In this document: positions 13,616 through 24,255 of the stretch, piece after piece | How positions within the stretch are numbered: position 1 is the first letter of the stretch | Layout: the number at the start of each line of letters is the position of its first letter | Assembly: GCF_008831285.2 (NCBI RefSeq) | Contig: NC_045144.1 | Location: 18,863,716 to 18,927,715 of the forward strand | DNA length: 64,000 nt | DNA from: Nymphaea colorata | Taxonomy: Eukaryota > Streptophyta > Magnoliopsida > Nymphaeales > Nymphaeaceae | Direction of reading: 5' to 3' | Position numbers and translations under genes: made by a program | The notes under the pieces: generated by a model | Told to the model about the DNA's origin: nothing | Seen by the model: the letters and a program-made list of their open reading frames with translations, nothing else | Databases searched by the model: none

Positions 13616-14148
13616 CCATCTCGTGAACACAAGCCGAGTCGAGCTCGAGTTCAGTCGACTTGAACTCAACTCGACTAATGAAACCTCGAGCTGAACTTGA
13701 CTTTGAGCTTGAGAATAGCTCGACAGAAGTAGCTCGAGCTCGACTCTGCAGTTACTTGTTGAGCTCGAGTTCGACTCGATTAAGGATCGACAAACTCGTT
13801 TGAATATAATTGATATTCATCGTTACGTGTCGAACTCGAACTCAACTCGATTACAGTTCGACAAACTCGTTTGAATAGAATCGATATTCATGGTTACGTG
13901 TTGAGCTCGACTCGATTACGATTCGACAAATTCGTAAACTCGTTTGCAGATATCGACTTCTTGATTAAGGCTCGACAAACTCGATTAAGGCTCGAGCTCG
14001 ACTTGGCAGTTATGTATTGAGCTTAAACTCAACTCGATTATTTAAACGAGTCGACTCATGAACTCGAGCTCGACTAGTTAAGTAAATGACTCAGATCGAA
14101 CTTCTTCACGAGCCGAGCTTTAAAGATCGACTCGTTGTTCACCCCTAG
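13616..14148. mobile_element. Second CTCGAG/GAGCTC-rich hAT-like element
   Basis: The right end CTCGTTGTTCACCCCTAG is the complement of a CTAGGGGTGAACAACGAG type hAT terminus. The left end TCTCGTGAACACAAGCCGAG is a degraded match. The interior has the same GAGCTCGAGTTCGACTCG words as the 1880-2375 element, including an internal repeat of ATTCATCGTTACGTG-type blocks. No coding capacity is seen. Confidence 0.55.
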
Positions 14149-14642
14149 ACTAACTACATTATGTCCTTCAAAACAAATTTTATATTTTTTATTGAAAACA
14201 TAATCTCGCATTTGGAGATACACTTTGGAAAAAATATATATAATGTTTGATATCGCTTCCATTAAATTCTTCCAATCTTCTCATTTACCTTTTCTATTTC
14301 AAATTCGGTTCCAATGATTTTGCCTAGATTTTGATTTAAAATTTGGTCCCAATTATAATAATAATAATATTATTATTAAAGGGACAATGCTAATTCAAAT
14401 AAAGGAAAATTTGCAAATGGGTCAACTCTAATTTAACTCGATTATTTGCCTTAGCAGTGAAAACTTTCAATTTTTACTAGAAAAATCAAAGTAACCAGTA
14501 TCCACGAAAGAACACTATTGAAATAGACGTTACACAACACATGTTTCAAATATTGTTTAGAAAAGTACCATGCAATTTTATCAATGTTCAATTGTGCATT
14601 ATTAAAACCATATTTATTATAGTTGTGTCACATTTTGTGTGG

Positions 14643-14645
<3 letters not shown>

Positions 14646-14695
<50 letters not shown>
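14646..14695. repeat. (AT)n microsatellite
   Basis: About 25 uninterrupted AT units. Confidence 0.95.
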
Positions 14696-14696
<1 letters not shown>

Positions 14697-16066
14697 CAAG
14701 AACATGCATTCCAATAATACATAATTATTTGCAAAAAAACCTCGCACAAGAGCATGTTTGCTTGTTGGATAATTTTTTCACGCAAATAAAATTCAAGTGC
14801 CAAAATTTCAAATTTTAAGTTGGGCACCTTAATACTAACTAGAAATCTGGGACCTCCACGCTGTACCAGTATAGTTGATCTGACTGACAGTTCCGTGAAA
14901 GCTCAGTCATTAGCTCGATTACCGCTGGTGTTATTTTTCCGAACTATAAAAGATGGTAGACACTACTCTTGAGTTGAAGGAAGTAATCATAAGTTTACTT
15001 AAGCGTCGATGCAAGGCCATCGAGTTCCCTCCCATAGAACTAGAATTCCGGAGAAATTGTGGCGAAGTTAGGACAAAGATTTATAGTTAATTTTGACTTT
15101 ATTAGGAGTCTGAGTCAAACAAAAAGTTGGACCCCCTTGAACTTGAAGTTTCTTTAAACCCTTGAATTTCTTAAAGGGCAATAAACTTTTTTACTGAATT
15201 CCTCTTATTTTTCAAATAAAGTTGGCAACTTTTGACTCTCTTTTTTGGCCCCCCTCATTAGTTTCTCCATGTATTTGATCATCTAAGAATATAAATTCCT
15301 TCACTATGGGCGCCACCGCGTATCGGTTCGCTACCCGATACAGCAAATCGAGCCATAACAGAATGGGAATCGACTCCTACCAGTTTACATTTCAGTTTCT
15401 TTTAAAATATATGAAATTTAATTAAAAATATGAAATGCCCAAAATATTTAAAAATAGTTAAAGCGGACTTGAATTAAATGGGCTTGCCATTAATTGCTTT
15501 TGGATCAATTATTGAAGCAGTTCAACCACTGCCTTTCCTCTTGTTTTATTCCTTTTTAAATATCAAATTGGTGTATTTAAATACTTTTCTCACTTTATGG
15601 GTTAACTAAAAAATAATTTATTTTTTATTTTATCGATTTAATTAATATAAGCAATTGAGGTGGTCTTCACGTGGGAAATGGACAGCTCGACCATACTTCT
15701 TTATTGACTTTTCTCACGTGTTCTATGCATCAAAAACTTTTCTTTCCCACCGATATATTATTTGGATCACAGGAAAAAATAAGAGAGAAAAAAAGAAACT
15801 CCTAAACAAAAGAAAATATTTTTTACTCGATAAAATTTACCTAAATATTAGATAAATAGTGCATTACTCTTAAAGGTCATCTACTTGCTTTTAATCAATT
15901 ATCAATGCACAATGAGTTGAGCCAACTCTTGCTCAGTTAAAACTCAAAGTTACAAATTAGTCAAGTTCGAGTTACATTTAGTAATTTTTATGATTTTTTT
16001 CACATTTTTTGTGGTTTTCATTGTCATTTAAAAAAAATGATATGGATAAAGTGATGTGAGATCAAA

Positions 16067-16377
16067 TAGATGTCAATCATCCATTTTTATATTTATATCT
16101 GAATTCGTATCTGAATTTTGAACAATTTTTGCCAATTTTCAAAATTTAATAGCATTAGATACATGATATTTGTCTAAAAATGAATCAGATTTGAATCTGT
16201 ATTTGAAACCAATCAGATATTTATGTATATCCGAATCCAAATCCGATCGAATGTCATTTATTAAATTTGAATCCGATATGATTCCTTAATCAAATATTAA
16301 ATTTTCTTTCATATCCGATTTTTTTCGAATAGGTTAAATCAGATATCTGATTCAAATTAGATATATTGACATCCCTA
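16067..16377. mobile_element. Short interspersed element with GATGTCA ... TGACATC ends (copy 1)
   Basis: It starts TAGATGTCAATC and ends ATATTGACATCCCTA. The interior is rich in ATCCGAATCCGAAT-type words and includes TTTAATAGCATTAGATA, shared with the copy at about 62.6-62.98 kb. It appears to sit inside an older GAGTTCGAG-type region (about 15.9-16.5 kb). No coding capacity. Confidence 0.6.
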
Positions 16378-18376
16378 ACCTCGAGCTTGGATTCTGGTTA
16401 CAGAGGTGAGCTTGATATTGCCTTATAATAAAGTCAATTAAAGCTTGAGTTGAACAATATGCAGCTCGACCTCGCTTACTGTATATTGCTACCTATGATT
16501 TCAAATGTGATGATTTGAGGGTAGAACCTCAAATTACAGGTTTTAGTTGTATATATCGATATATATCGAGGATATCAATTTTTTTTTGTTCTAAAATGCA
16601 ATGTTTGCTTATTATGTGGGTCTCATATAAAAGGGATTTCAGACCAAAATGATATATGAGATCCATGATTTTTTGTTGAATTTTTATCGTGATTGCTTGC
16701 ATTGCTTGAATTTATTATAAAAACGCTGAATCACGACTAAATTGTAGAAACTTGATTTTCAAATTAATTTATCGATGCAATATAAAGCAATTACATGCAA
16801 ATTATCGGCAGGACCATTGTTAACCTCAAGGAAGTTTGGCTAAGCCTCACGCTCAACTATTCTTCCGAAGGAGGGAGCAATTTGTTGAGCGCCGTCCATC
16901 TCTTTAGATCGACGGTACTGTGCTCTTCCTTGCTGCCTCGGTGACACGGATGTCAGCTATAGTGAACACGGGGTTCTCCAAAAATCCTTTCGGGTCCGGG
17001 TTTTATGAGTACCGTAGCCAAACCCAATAAAAGGATATGCTCTGTCCATTTATTTCGTTGACAAGGACATATTTGTCATCGAGAAAAGCGGAAAAATACT
17101 GGGCATGCCCGGAAACAGACGACCGACGAAGTACAGGGGAAGGTCCGTGCTCCCCATTAGCTTAAATGACCAAAATACCCCTTACAAACAAGAAAAAACC
17201 GGAAGAGTGTGGCCTATCATATGGAATATGGATCACGCGAGCCGACCCGAAAATGGCGGAGGACCCGTCTTGGTTTTATTGCAAATGGATCAGATCTGGA
17301 TATAGATCTAGGCGAACCGACCTTCAGTGCTGTAAATATGAACATAGATATCCATCAATTGAGGCTCATTTGGTTGAGATAGGCCCCGCATTGGGCCCGT
17401 GTTTGCTTGTATTCGAACATAATACTGGAGCCACATGTCGGCTGGTGTTGGCACATCCACATGTTCTTTATCCAGATATTGGAACATTTTTAGCCTGGCA
17501 TGCTCAACAAGATTAGGGTTCTACTTAAATTCCAAATATTGGAATCGAACTAAAGACCTACTATTACTAAATCCTGAATTAATGTCCAAAAAATTAAAGA
17601 GCTGAAAATCATAAAGAACTCATCTTTTTCCTAGTAAAACTTATTCTAAATCAATACATAGTTATCCACAAGCTGCCATGGACACATTAATGTGTTTGGA
17701 TTAATTAGAATGCATGTGATAAATTGTGTGACTTAAAATATAAACCCTTGGGAAGCTACCAATTACTTGGAGTATAATTTTTTACACAATTTTATATGTA
17801 AAAGCTATCTATAAACATATTAAAATTGTCAATGCATTTCCATATTATACTTAGAACATAGTTACACTTATATCGTATAAAAACACCGATGCTGCGCATG
17901 AGTAAATATTTTTCCCGAAAAATATAAAACTGAAAATAAAGTATATTTACAGCTTTTGAAAATGATTATGCTTCATTGGAAAATGCAAAATGACCAACAA
18001 AAAGAACCATACTTTTGAGATATTCACGTATCACCCCCCATTTTTTTGAAAAGTATAAATCATGATTAAGTACGAAAAACAATTTACAAAGCACTGCTTG
18101 GAGTGTGCAGATTTTACCAATTAGCCCTCTTTAGTACGCTCTTGTAATCTTGTTATGTTTACCAGTCCTCCAAGTTAACCCAAGCTTAACCATAGTTACA
18201 TGGTTTGGAAAATATCTCTAAAATTTTAAGCATTAGTCTGTAAAATTTGAAAAAAAAAGTTAAAGTTTAAATAGACCAAACTCTGTGCAGTTTTATGTAA
18301 TTTTCTTAAGAACAGAATATCAGAAGTACGTAGAAATTTTAGATCGCGTCGAAGGCCAATCTGTCGGAATCTGGAC

Positions 18377-18378
<2 letters not shown>

Positions 18379-18409
<31 letters not shown>
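18379..18409. repeat. (CT)n in the leader/promoter of the fucosyltransferase-like gene
   Basis: About 15 CT units, 80 nt before the ATG at 18492. CT/GA tracts of this kind are common near plant transcription starts. Confidence 0.9.
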
Positions 18410-18414
<5 letters not shown>

Positions 18415-18491
18415 GCTCTTGTCGGTAGGGCTTCGATTGCGGGATCCGTGGGTCTGAGGGCGGGCTTCTGTCTCCCAGCCGGAGGAGCGGA

Positions 18492-21400
18492 ATGAGGCAA
18501 CACGTCGGCAGGAAGAGACGGGCCTCCGGCGTCGGGTTCCGTCCCGTCGTGCTCATCTGCGCCATCTTCGCCGTCTCCAGCCTATGCATCATCTTCACGA
18601 GGCCGATCGACCGGGACGAGCCGGCGGGTCACCGAGAAACTCGTGTCGTTGTCGGCGAGGAGGAGAGGGGGGTTCTGCCGGAGAGCCCGCCGGAGACCGC
18701 CGCGGAGGCGGTGAAGGCGCAGCCATCATCATGCGCTACGGTGGAGGAGATGGGGAAGCAGTTCGAGAGCGGGTCGGGGAATGAGAGCCTGAGGGTTAGG
18801 AGGATGATCAGGGACCATTTTGCCCGAAACGGTAAGTGCGCGTTCTCTGCGTCATCCAGTTCCATGAAATCCGTGAACTCGACTGTTCGAGAATCAGATA
18901 TCGATTTAGCTAAGTAATTCATTCCTTGATTTGAATTTTTTTCTGAGTGGTGTGAGAGTGTTCCCTTTTGCCATCGCGTTAAACGAGAGCGTAAGATGAT
19001 GAAGCCTCAATGAACTATGGCGCTTAATTATCCATTGAATATGCCAGGAGCTGATAGAGTTCGAGATCTTCCTCCAGATAAATTCTGTAAGCATGGTTTT
19101 GTAATGGCGAAAGCATCAGAAGCTGGAATCGGAAACGAAATGTACAAGATATTGTCTGCTGCGGCACTGAGTTTGATGCTGAATCGGTCCTTGATCATCG
19201 GACAAACCAGGCATTTGGATCCTCTCTTCTAAACTGTGTGTTTTCCTTATCTGCCTATAAGCCACTCTTATTTATTTCGACAATCCTGCAGAACTTGATA
19301 AGTTTGTAGTACAACAATGGCGATCTTAAGTTTTCACGTTTACGTAGTTTAAACAACACCAACAAGCATCTGGTGCTAGTTAATATGTTCCCTGAAGGTT
19401 TTCCACATGAACCCCTCAAAATGTAGTTACCAGAGTGGCAGATTAAGCAGGAATCCTATTCCTAGAAACAAGGCGGTTGAGTGCATCGGATCCAGTTTTT
19501 TGGATCCCGATTATATTGTCATTTTCCTTTAGTTTAGGAATACATACCGGTTCTGAACCTATTTTCTTTATTTTTCGATAGTTATTTATATCGTTTTTGT
19601 AATATTTTACACGATCCAAGATGGTTCATCACGTCATTCTCTATTTGATTGTCTGATTTATTGCATCATATAAAATTTTGAAATCTATGCTTCCTGGTAT
19701 TGGTTTCCCTTCTGCTTCTGACTTCTAATATGACCCTCCGCATTTGCATCTGCAGGGGTAAGTTCCCCTTCGGGGATTACATCACTTACACCAATCTTTC
19801 GTTTACTTTAAGAGAAGTCAAACATCTTTGGAGACAGAATAAATGTATTCTTAAACATCGAAGGCATCTAGTTATGAGAATTGATGATTTTGAGAATCCA
19901 GCATCTACAAATGTCCTCTGCAGCGACTGGAGAAGATGGAAGGAGCCCATAATATGGTTGGCCTTTGCTTCACCATTTTAATATGATCGAACATGTAAGG
20001 TTTTATATGCAGAGATTTGGCAAACAAGCTGAATTCTTTTCTAAATATTTATATGGCAGGTTTCAGGGTACCACAGATGCTGTTGGAGTTCAGTTTTTCT
20101 TGAAGAACGTACATTCTGATATGCAGAATGCAGCTGCTGTTCTTTTTGGAAAGACGGAGTACCTACAGGGCAGACCAAATGTGTTTGGAGAGTTGATGCG
20201 GGTTATTGTTTCTCCTTCACATGCTGTACAAGAAGCTGTTGGTTGGGTGCTTAACGGCAGAGATGAACCTGACATTTCAGTGCACATGCGCATGCTTGGG
20301 AGCAGGTACTAGAAAACTCACCATGCTTCTTTTATGCCTGAAGTTACCATCTAATTAAGGAAGGATAGTTCTGGAATTGGTGATTCAATAATTAGGCTCC
20401 AGAGTGATCTGAGATCCGTGCTGCTGTCAAAGTAGCATGAATCTCAGACCAAGAGTTGAATGCGAAAACCATGGATCTGTCATAATACCATTTCAAACAT
20501 CTGCAGTTACTGTTTTTCTGTCTTTGTGATATGTTACTTTTTAATGAATGTTGAGGAACTAAACTTTGTGTTCATTTGTTTGCATATCACCCTATGTAAT
20601 AAATTTCTTTCTTAGTTATTGCATGTCAGGAAAATTATACAACATTTTATAATGAGGGAAACACATTGTTTAGTTTATTGCATGGGATTATAGTTGTCTT
20701 TATCTCCATCTTTAATTTGATTGTTACTAGCTATTGAAAATGAGCATAAGATTCAGTTACTTGAACTTACTTCTGATAGCTAGGACGTAGTGAAAGCTTT
20801 CTACTGTGTTCTCCCTCTACATTCTAGAACTGCTCAGGGCTTTGTGGCCTCTGTCAGACAGTAGGCATGTTATGTACATTCATTATTAGCAATGAGAGGA
20901 AGTTTCTACTTTTTACTACAATAATGGTTTATGGTAAGTATAAAACAATACTATGGCAGAAGAAAAGTTTCTAGTATTCCTACAGTTTTCAAGATCAAGT
21001 CTTCTGATTTTTCCAGACCTGTAAGGGCAATTCAGGCATCCTTGCTCTGCATAAGGAAGGCCTTGCAGAGGTATCAGCATCATATTGTGAAGCCTAGAGT
21101 GGCATTGGTCTCAGATACACCTTCGGTTGTCGAGGAGATCAAGCAAAGCTTGAACGAGTATGCAGAGGTTTGCTGATGTTTCAGCGCATATTTTTGCTAT
21201 TTGTAATATAGTGCGTGATAATGCTGACTCTGTTTTTGTATAGGTCATTCATTTTGATTACAAAATGTTCAAGGGAAATATTACCAGTGGCATCATTGAG
21301 CCAGCAGGCCAGGTATGATATGTGGATGTCCTTTTTTGATTTTTGCAATAATCTAACCTATTTGGTGCTTCCCATTCATCAATAGAACATCAGCGGAATG

Positions 21401-22113
21401 CACATTTTGCAGTTCCTGCGAGGAACCGTAGGATCACTTGTTTTCTGTTCTTCATAGATGTGAGACAGAGTAAAAAACTTATCCTAATTACTTTGTTTCA
21501 GCTCTTAGAGTTCAGACGAAAAGATTGGGGTCCAATGCCCAGATGGGTCGCATTTGTGGACTTCTTTCTGGCATCCCGGGCAAAGTATGCTGTCGTAGCT
21601 GGTGCACATAGACGGGTTGCAACAACATATGCACAATTGCTTTCAGCATTTGCTGCAGCGCAATGGCTTGGTACATACTGTATACTCAAATTCTCTCTCC
21701 TTTGCAGAGGTACATCTAGGATCTTTAGTAATATTCAGAATTCTGTTGCAGATGATGCTGTCTCTGCAGACCCTAGCTTTTCATTCTTCAGCAGCTTCCA
21801 CAGCAACCTTTTGGCTGGTGGCTTGGCAGATCAAGTAGGCTGGGGCCACGCATGGAACAGATTTGCAGGCCCCAAAAGTTGTCGTAACCAGACTCGCCAG
21901 TGTGCTTTCACGCCTCTTCTCCCGTCTGCCTGGTGGGATGCTCCTTGGCAGTCGCCCATTTCACGGGACGTTCGGAGGTTACAAACATATGGTGTTCACT
22001 TGACAGATTCAGGCAAAGTCGATGAGGGCCAGCTCTTGTCTTTCTGTAGATCTAGAAAAGATACTGTAAAGGTGGTCTCCTTCACAAACTGTAAGAATTC
22101 CAAGTGCACTTGA
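18492..22113 (+). CDS. Type II membrane protein, alpha-1,6-fucosyltransferase-like, 8 exons
   Basis: Exons: 18492-18831, 19048-19210, 19756-19956, 20060-20305, 21017-21167, 21244-21312, 21502-21670, 21752-22113. The phases close to 566 aa. The N-terminus is basic (GRKRR) followed by one hydrophobic segment at about residues 19-35 and a short Pro/Glu-rich stem, the layout of a Golgi type II glycosyltransferase. The luminal part starts near ADRVRDLPPDKFCKHGF and contains LVMRIDDFEN, CSDWRRWKEPIIWFQGTTD, DISVHMRMLGSR (about 306-317), and a C-terminal VGWGHAWNRFAGPKSC and TPLLPSAWWDAPW. I recall this as a conserved plant family annotated as 'alpha-(1,6)-fucosyltransferase'. The HMRM motif resembles the Arg-containing peptide of NodZ/FUT8 enzymes, but donor and acceptor are not shown. 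Intron 2 needs a GC donor (19211-19212), and intron 7 is only 81 nt and in frame. The exon model is firm; the function is moderate. Confidence 0.85.
19211..19212 (+). other. Non-canonical GC 5' splice site (intron 2 of the fucosyltransferase-like gene)
   Basis: The exon 2 reading frame continues through IIGQTR and must join GKFPFGDY at 19756. The only junction that keeps both is CAG|GCATTT paired with CTGCAG|GGGTAAG, a GC-AG intron. A canonical GT lies 24 nt upstream at 19187 (AATCG|GTCCTTG) and is also in frame; using it would delete eight residues. Confidence 0.6.
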
Positions 22114-23645
22114 GCCACCCTCAATATTTGTTTGTTGTTTTATTATTCATATTTTTTTTCTTCTAGTCAATATTTCATTATTTGGTTCACAAAAATTCTG
22201 AATACTAACTGTTGTATTGGTTGCATATTACAAAAGAATAGCATTCTGAAAATTTTGGTGCTTCTGTTCATCGCCTTTGTAGTTTGTACTTCTCTGTCGG
22301 ATCACTGCTGTGAGCTGCTGCAGCTCCCTCCCTCCCTCAGGAAGCAAATGAGTAGGATTTTTGGTACGAGTTTCTGTCATTTTTTGGCTGCATTGGATTG
22401 AATTCTAACCCAAATTTCTATGTGTTTGTTAATTTAGACTGTAAGTTGATTTTTTTTCGCTGAACTATGTGAGCACGAGCAAGACTGGAGATAAATAGAC
22501 TCGAACTGCTGACATCTCCAACATGAGGCTGGTATAGATGCCAATGATATATAATAACTGCTCCTTCACTCACAACTTCGTATTTTCTAGAGAGCAACTT
22601 CTCTTAAAATAAAAGCAGCGGCGGAGCTAAAAAATTGTAGGTAAGAAGTAGTAGTTTAAAAAATTTAAAATTTTAAAGGAGCACCCATATGTAAATGAAT
22701 GAAATTCCCTTGAAATATCAATGCAGAAACATGATTTTGTTTGTTTGTTTGTGTTGGCAATTGACCACACAGTATCCATACCTGCCTCAGTCCCGCAATA
22801 AAAGGTGCTGGTTTTAAGAACGAGTGGTTGCGAACCAATAAGCGGACAATTAATGTTCTTTGCATATGGAACAAGATACATTTAAGGATAATTATGTCTA
22901 ATAAAGAAAACGGGGAACAAACCCATGTTTATTTGGGTTAAGACTCAAAAGGTCATTAACGTTCCAACTTAACAATGGCTTCAGATCTAAAACTTTTACA
23001 AAATCTAATTTGCATCTTTTATGACCTCTTGTTTTGATTGGTATCATGAACCAAGCAAATTGGATTTGGCGCCAGGATATTTATTAAACCGGATCACTTA
23101 TTGAGTTTTTTTAATTACTTAAAAGCATTCATTTTCACAAAAAAAGATTTAGAATCACAATGCCACATATTTATTAGCTAAGCTTAGCTTCCAAAATCTA
23201 AGTTTGCAAGAAACAAATACCCAAAAAGGAACGTAGCATAGCTGGTCGGACCAATGAACTCTAGGGTAGGCAGGACCGGAAAGGAGGTAGTTCCGACCTC
23301 TCATTGAATTGTTAACCAAATAGCCCATGTTTCCAATAATCAAAGACACAACATGAGTTCTCCCAATAGCGGATTACAAATGCACCCACTTTCAAAACAA
23401 CCCATGAAAATGCAAAAGCTTTGGTAAGATAACCAAATTCAAAGTAAGCTACACTCACAAAACCTTATTCTATATTTTTAGGACTTGTCTTGTGAAATGC
23501 TTATGCAGATGGAGCTTACATGCTTAGAAACATACAAACCCATATAAAGATCATGCATTTTGAACATATAAGATGAGTTTTATAAACCTCCCAAACAAAA
23601 ACAACCATTAATCTTAAAACCTTACAAATTCTTGTTGCACACTTG

Positions 23646-23732
<87 letters not shown>

Positions 23733-24117
23733 TTGTAAAGTTTAAAGTAGAACAGGGAAGAAAAAGTTTTTGTAAAATTTATAAAGTGAAATAAATTCGG
23801 GAAAAGTTTCCTAGTAACTATGCTGTAAACCAAGCCATGTCTAGACAGAAGCAGTCAAGTAGAGGTCCACTTAAAAAGAATTGTCCTTTCGAGGCAAAAA
23901 AAAATCCCTTTTTTTAAATAAATATGAAGCTACAAAAAATTGGTGTTTTTATCGGATAATATCGAGTTAAGGGGAAGGCATTTTCAAAGAGACATACACG
24001 CGCGATAGATTTCCGGTATTTTGGAACCAAGGGAAGCCCATTTTAAAGTTGGTGCCTGCGAATTGATAGACAGAGAGAGAGAGAGAGACTCGTGTCGGAG
24101 CTCTTAGATCCGGTGGT

Positions 24118-24118
<1 letters not shown>
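22114..24118. other. Intergenic region after the fucosyltransferase-like gene
   Basis: The first few hundred bases should be 3' UTR. Near 22480-22560 the minus strand reads GGAGATGTCAGCAGTTCGAG, which resembles the B-box end of a tRNA-derived SINE, but only a fragment is visible. A compound CT-TA microsatellite lies at 23651-23729. No gene seen. Confidence 0.5.
23651..23729. repeat. Compound (CT)n(TA)n microsatellite
   Basis: About 18 CT units run directly into about 21 TA units. Confidence 0.95.
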
Positions 24119-24159
<41 letters not shown>

Positions 24160-24255
24160 AAATCCCTCGTTTAGCCTGGTTTCTCTCTCACTATCGCCGT
24201 GTATAGACAGAAATAATGGAGGGCGAAGAGTCCTCCGCCATTGCCTATTGAAGAG
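24119..24255 (+). other. Probable 5' untranslated exon of the CID-domain gene
   Basis: A (GA)n tract is followed by a CT-rich leader and a good donor at GAAGAG|GTAGGG (exon end about 24255). The CID coding start at 27599 is preceded by an acceptor TTTTTGTAG|GTTTTG (27557), and there is no obvious promoter directly upstream of it. A first UTR exon here with an intron of about 3.3 kb is the simplest reading. The transcription start is not determined. Confidence 0.45.
24216..24251 (+). promoter_or_regulatory. Short upstream ORF in the leader of the CID-domain gene
   Basis: An ATG at 24216 opens an 11-codon frame (MEGEESSAIAY) ending at TGA 24249-24251, four bases before the proposed splice donor. 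If this leader is transcribed as inferred, the uORF would precede the main start in the mature mRNA and could reduce its translation. It could instead be the remnant start of a different isoform. Confidence 0.4.

Larger units (their letters stand above)
10499..18378. other. Intergenic region between the PBS1-like and fucosyltransferase-like genes
   Basis: The first 200-300 bp should contain the promoter and leader of the PBS1-like gene; no single promoter element stands out. The rest is AT-rich and holds an (ATTT)n run at about 12.2 kb, a GAGCTCGAG-rich element at 13.6-14.15 kb, a long (AT)n at 14.65 kb and a GATGTCA element at 16.07-16.38 kb. A 116-codon open frame at 17166-17516 is unrecognised and probably chance. 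Confidence 0.6.

Noticed and set aside
17166..17516. 116-codon plus-strand frame in the 10.5-18.4 kb gap
   Set aside because: No domain, no splice partners or homologous motif recognised; isolated in repeat-rich DNA.
22480..22560. tRNA gene or intact SINE
   Set aside because: Only a B-box-like GCAGTTCGAGTC is seen; no acceptor stem, anticodon arm or A-box could be traced. Similar B-box-like scraps at about 40.09 and 47.51 kb were rejected for the same reason.
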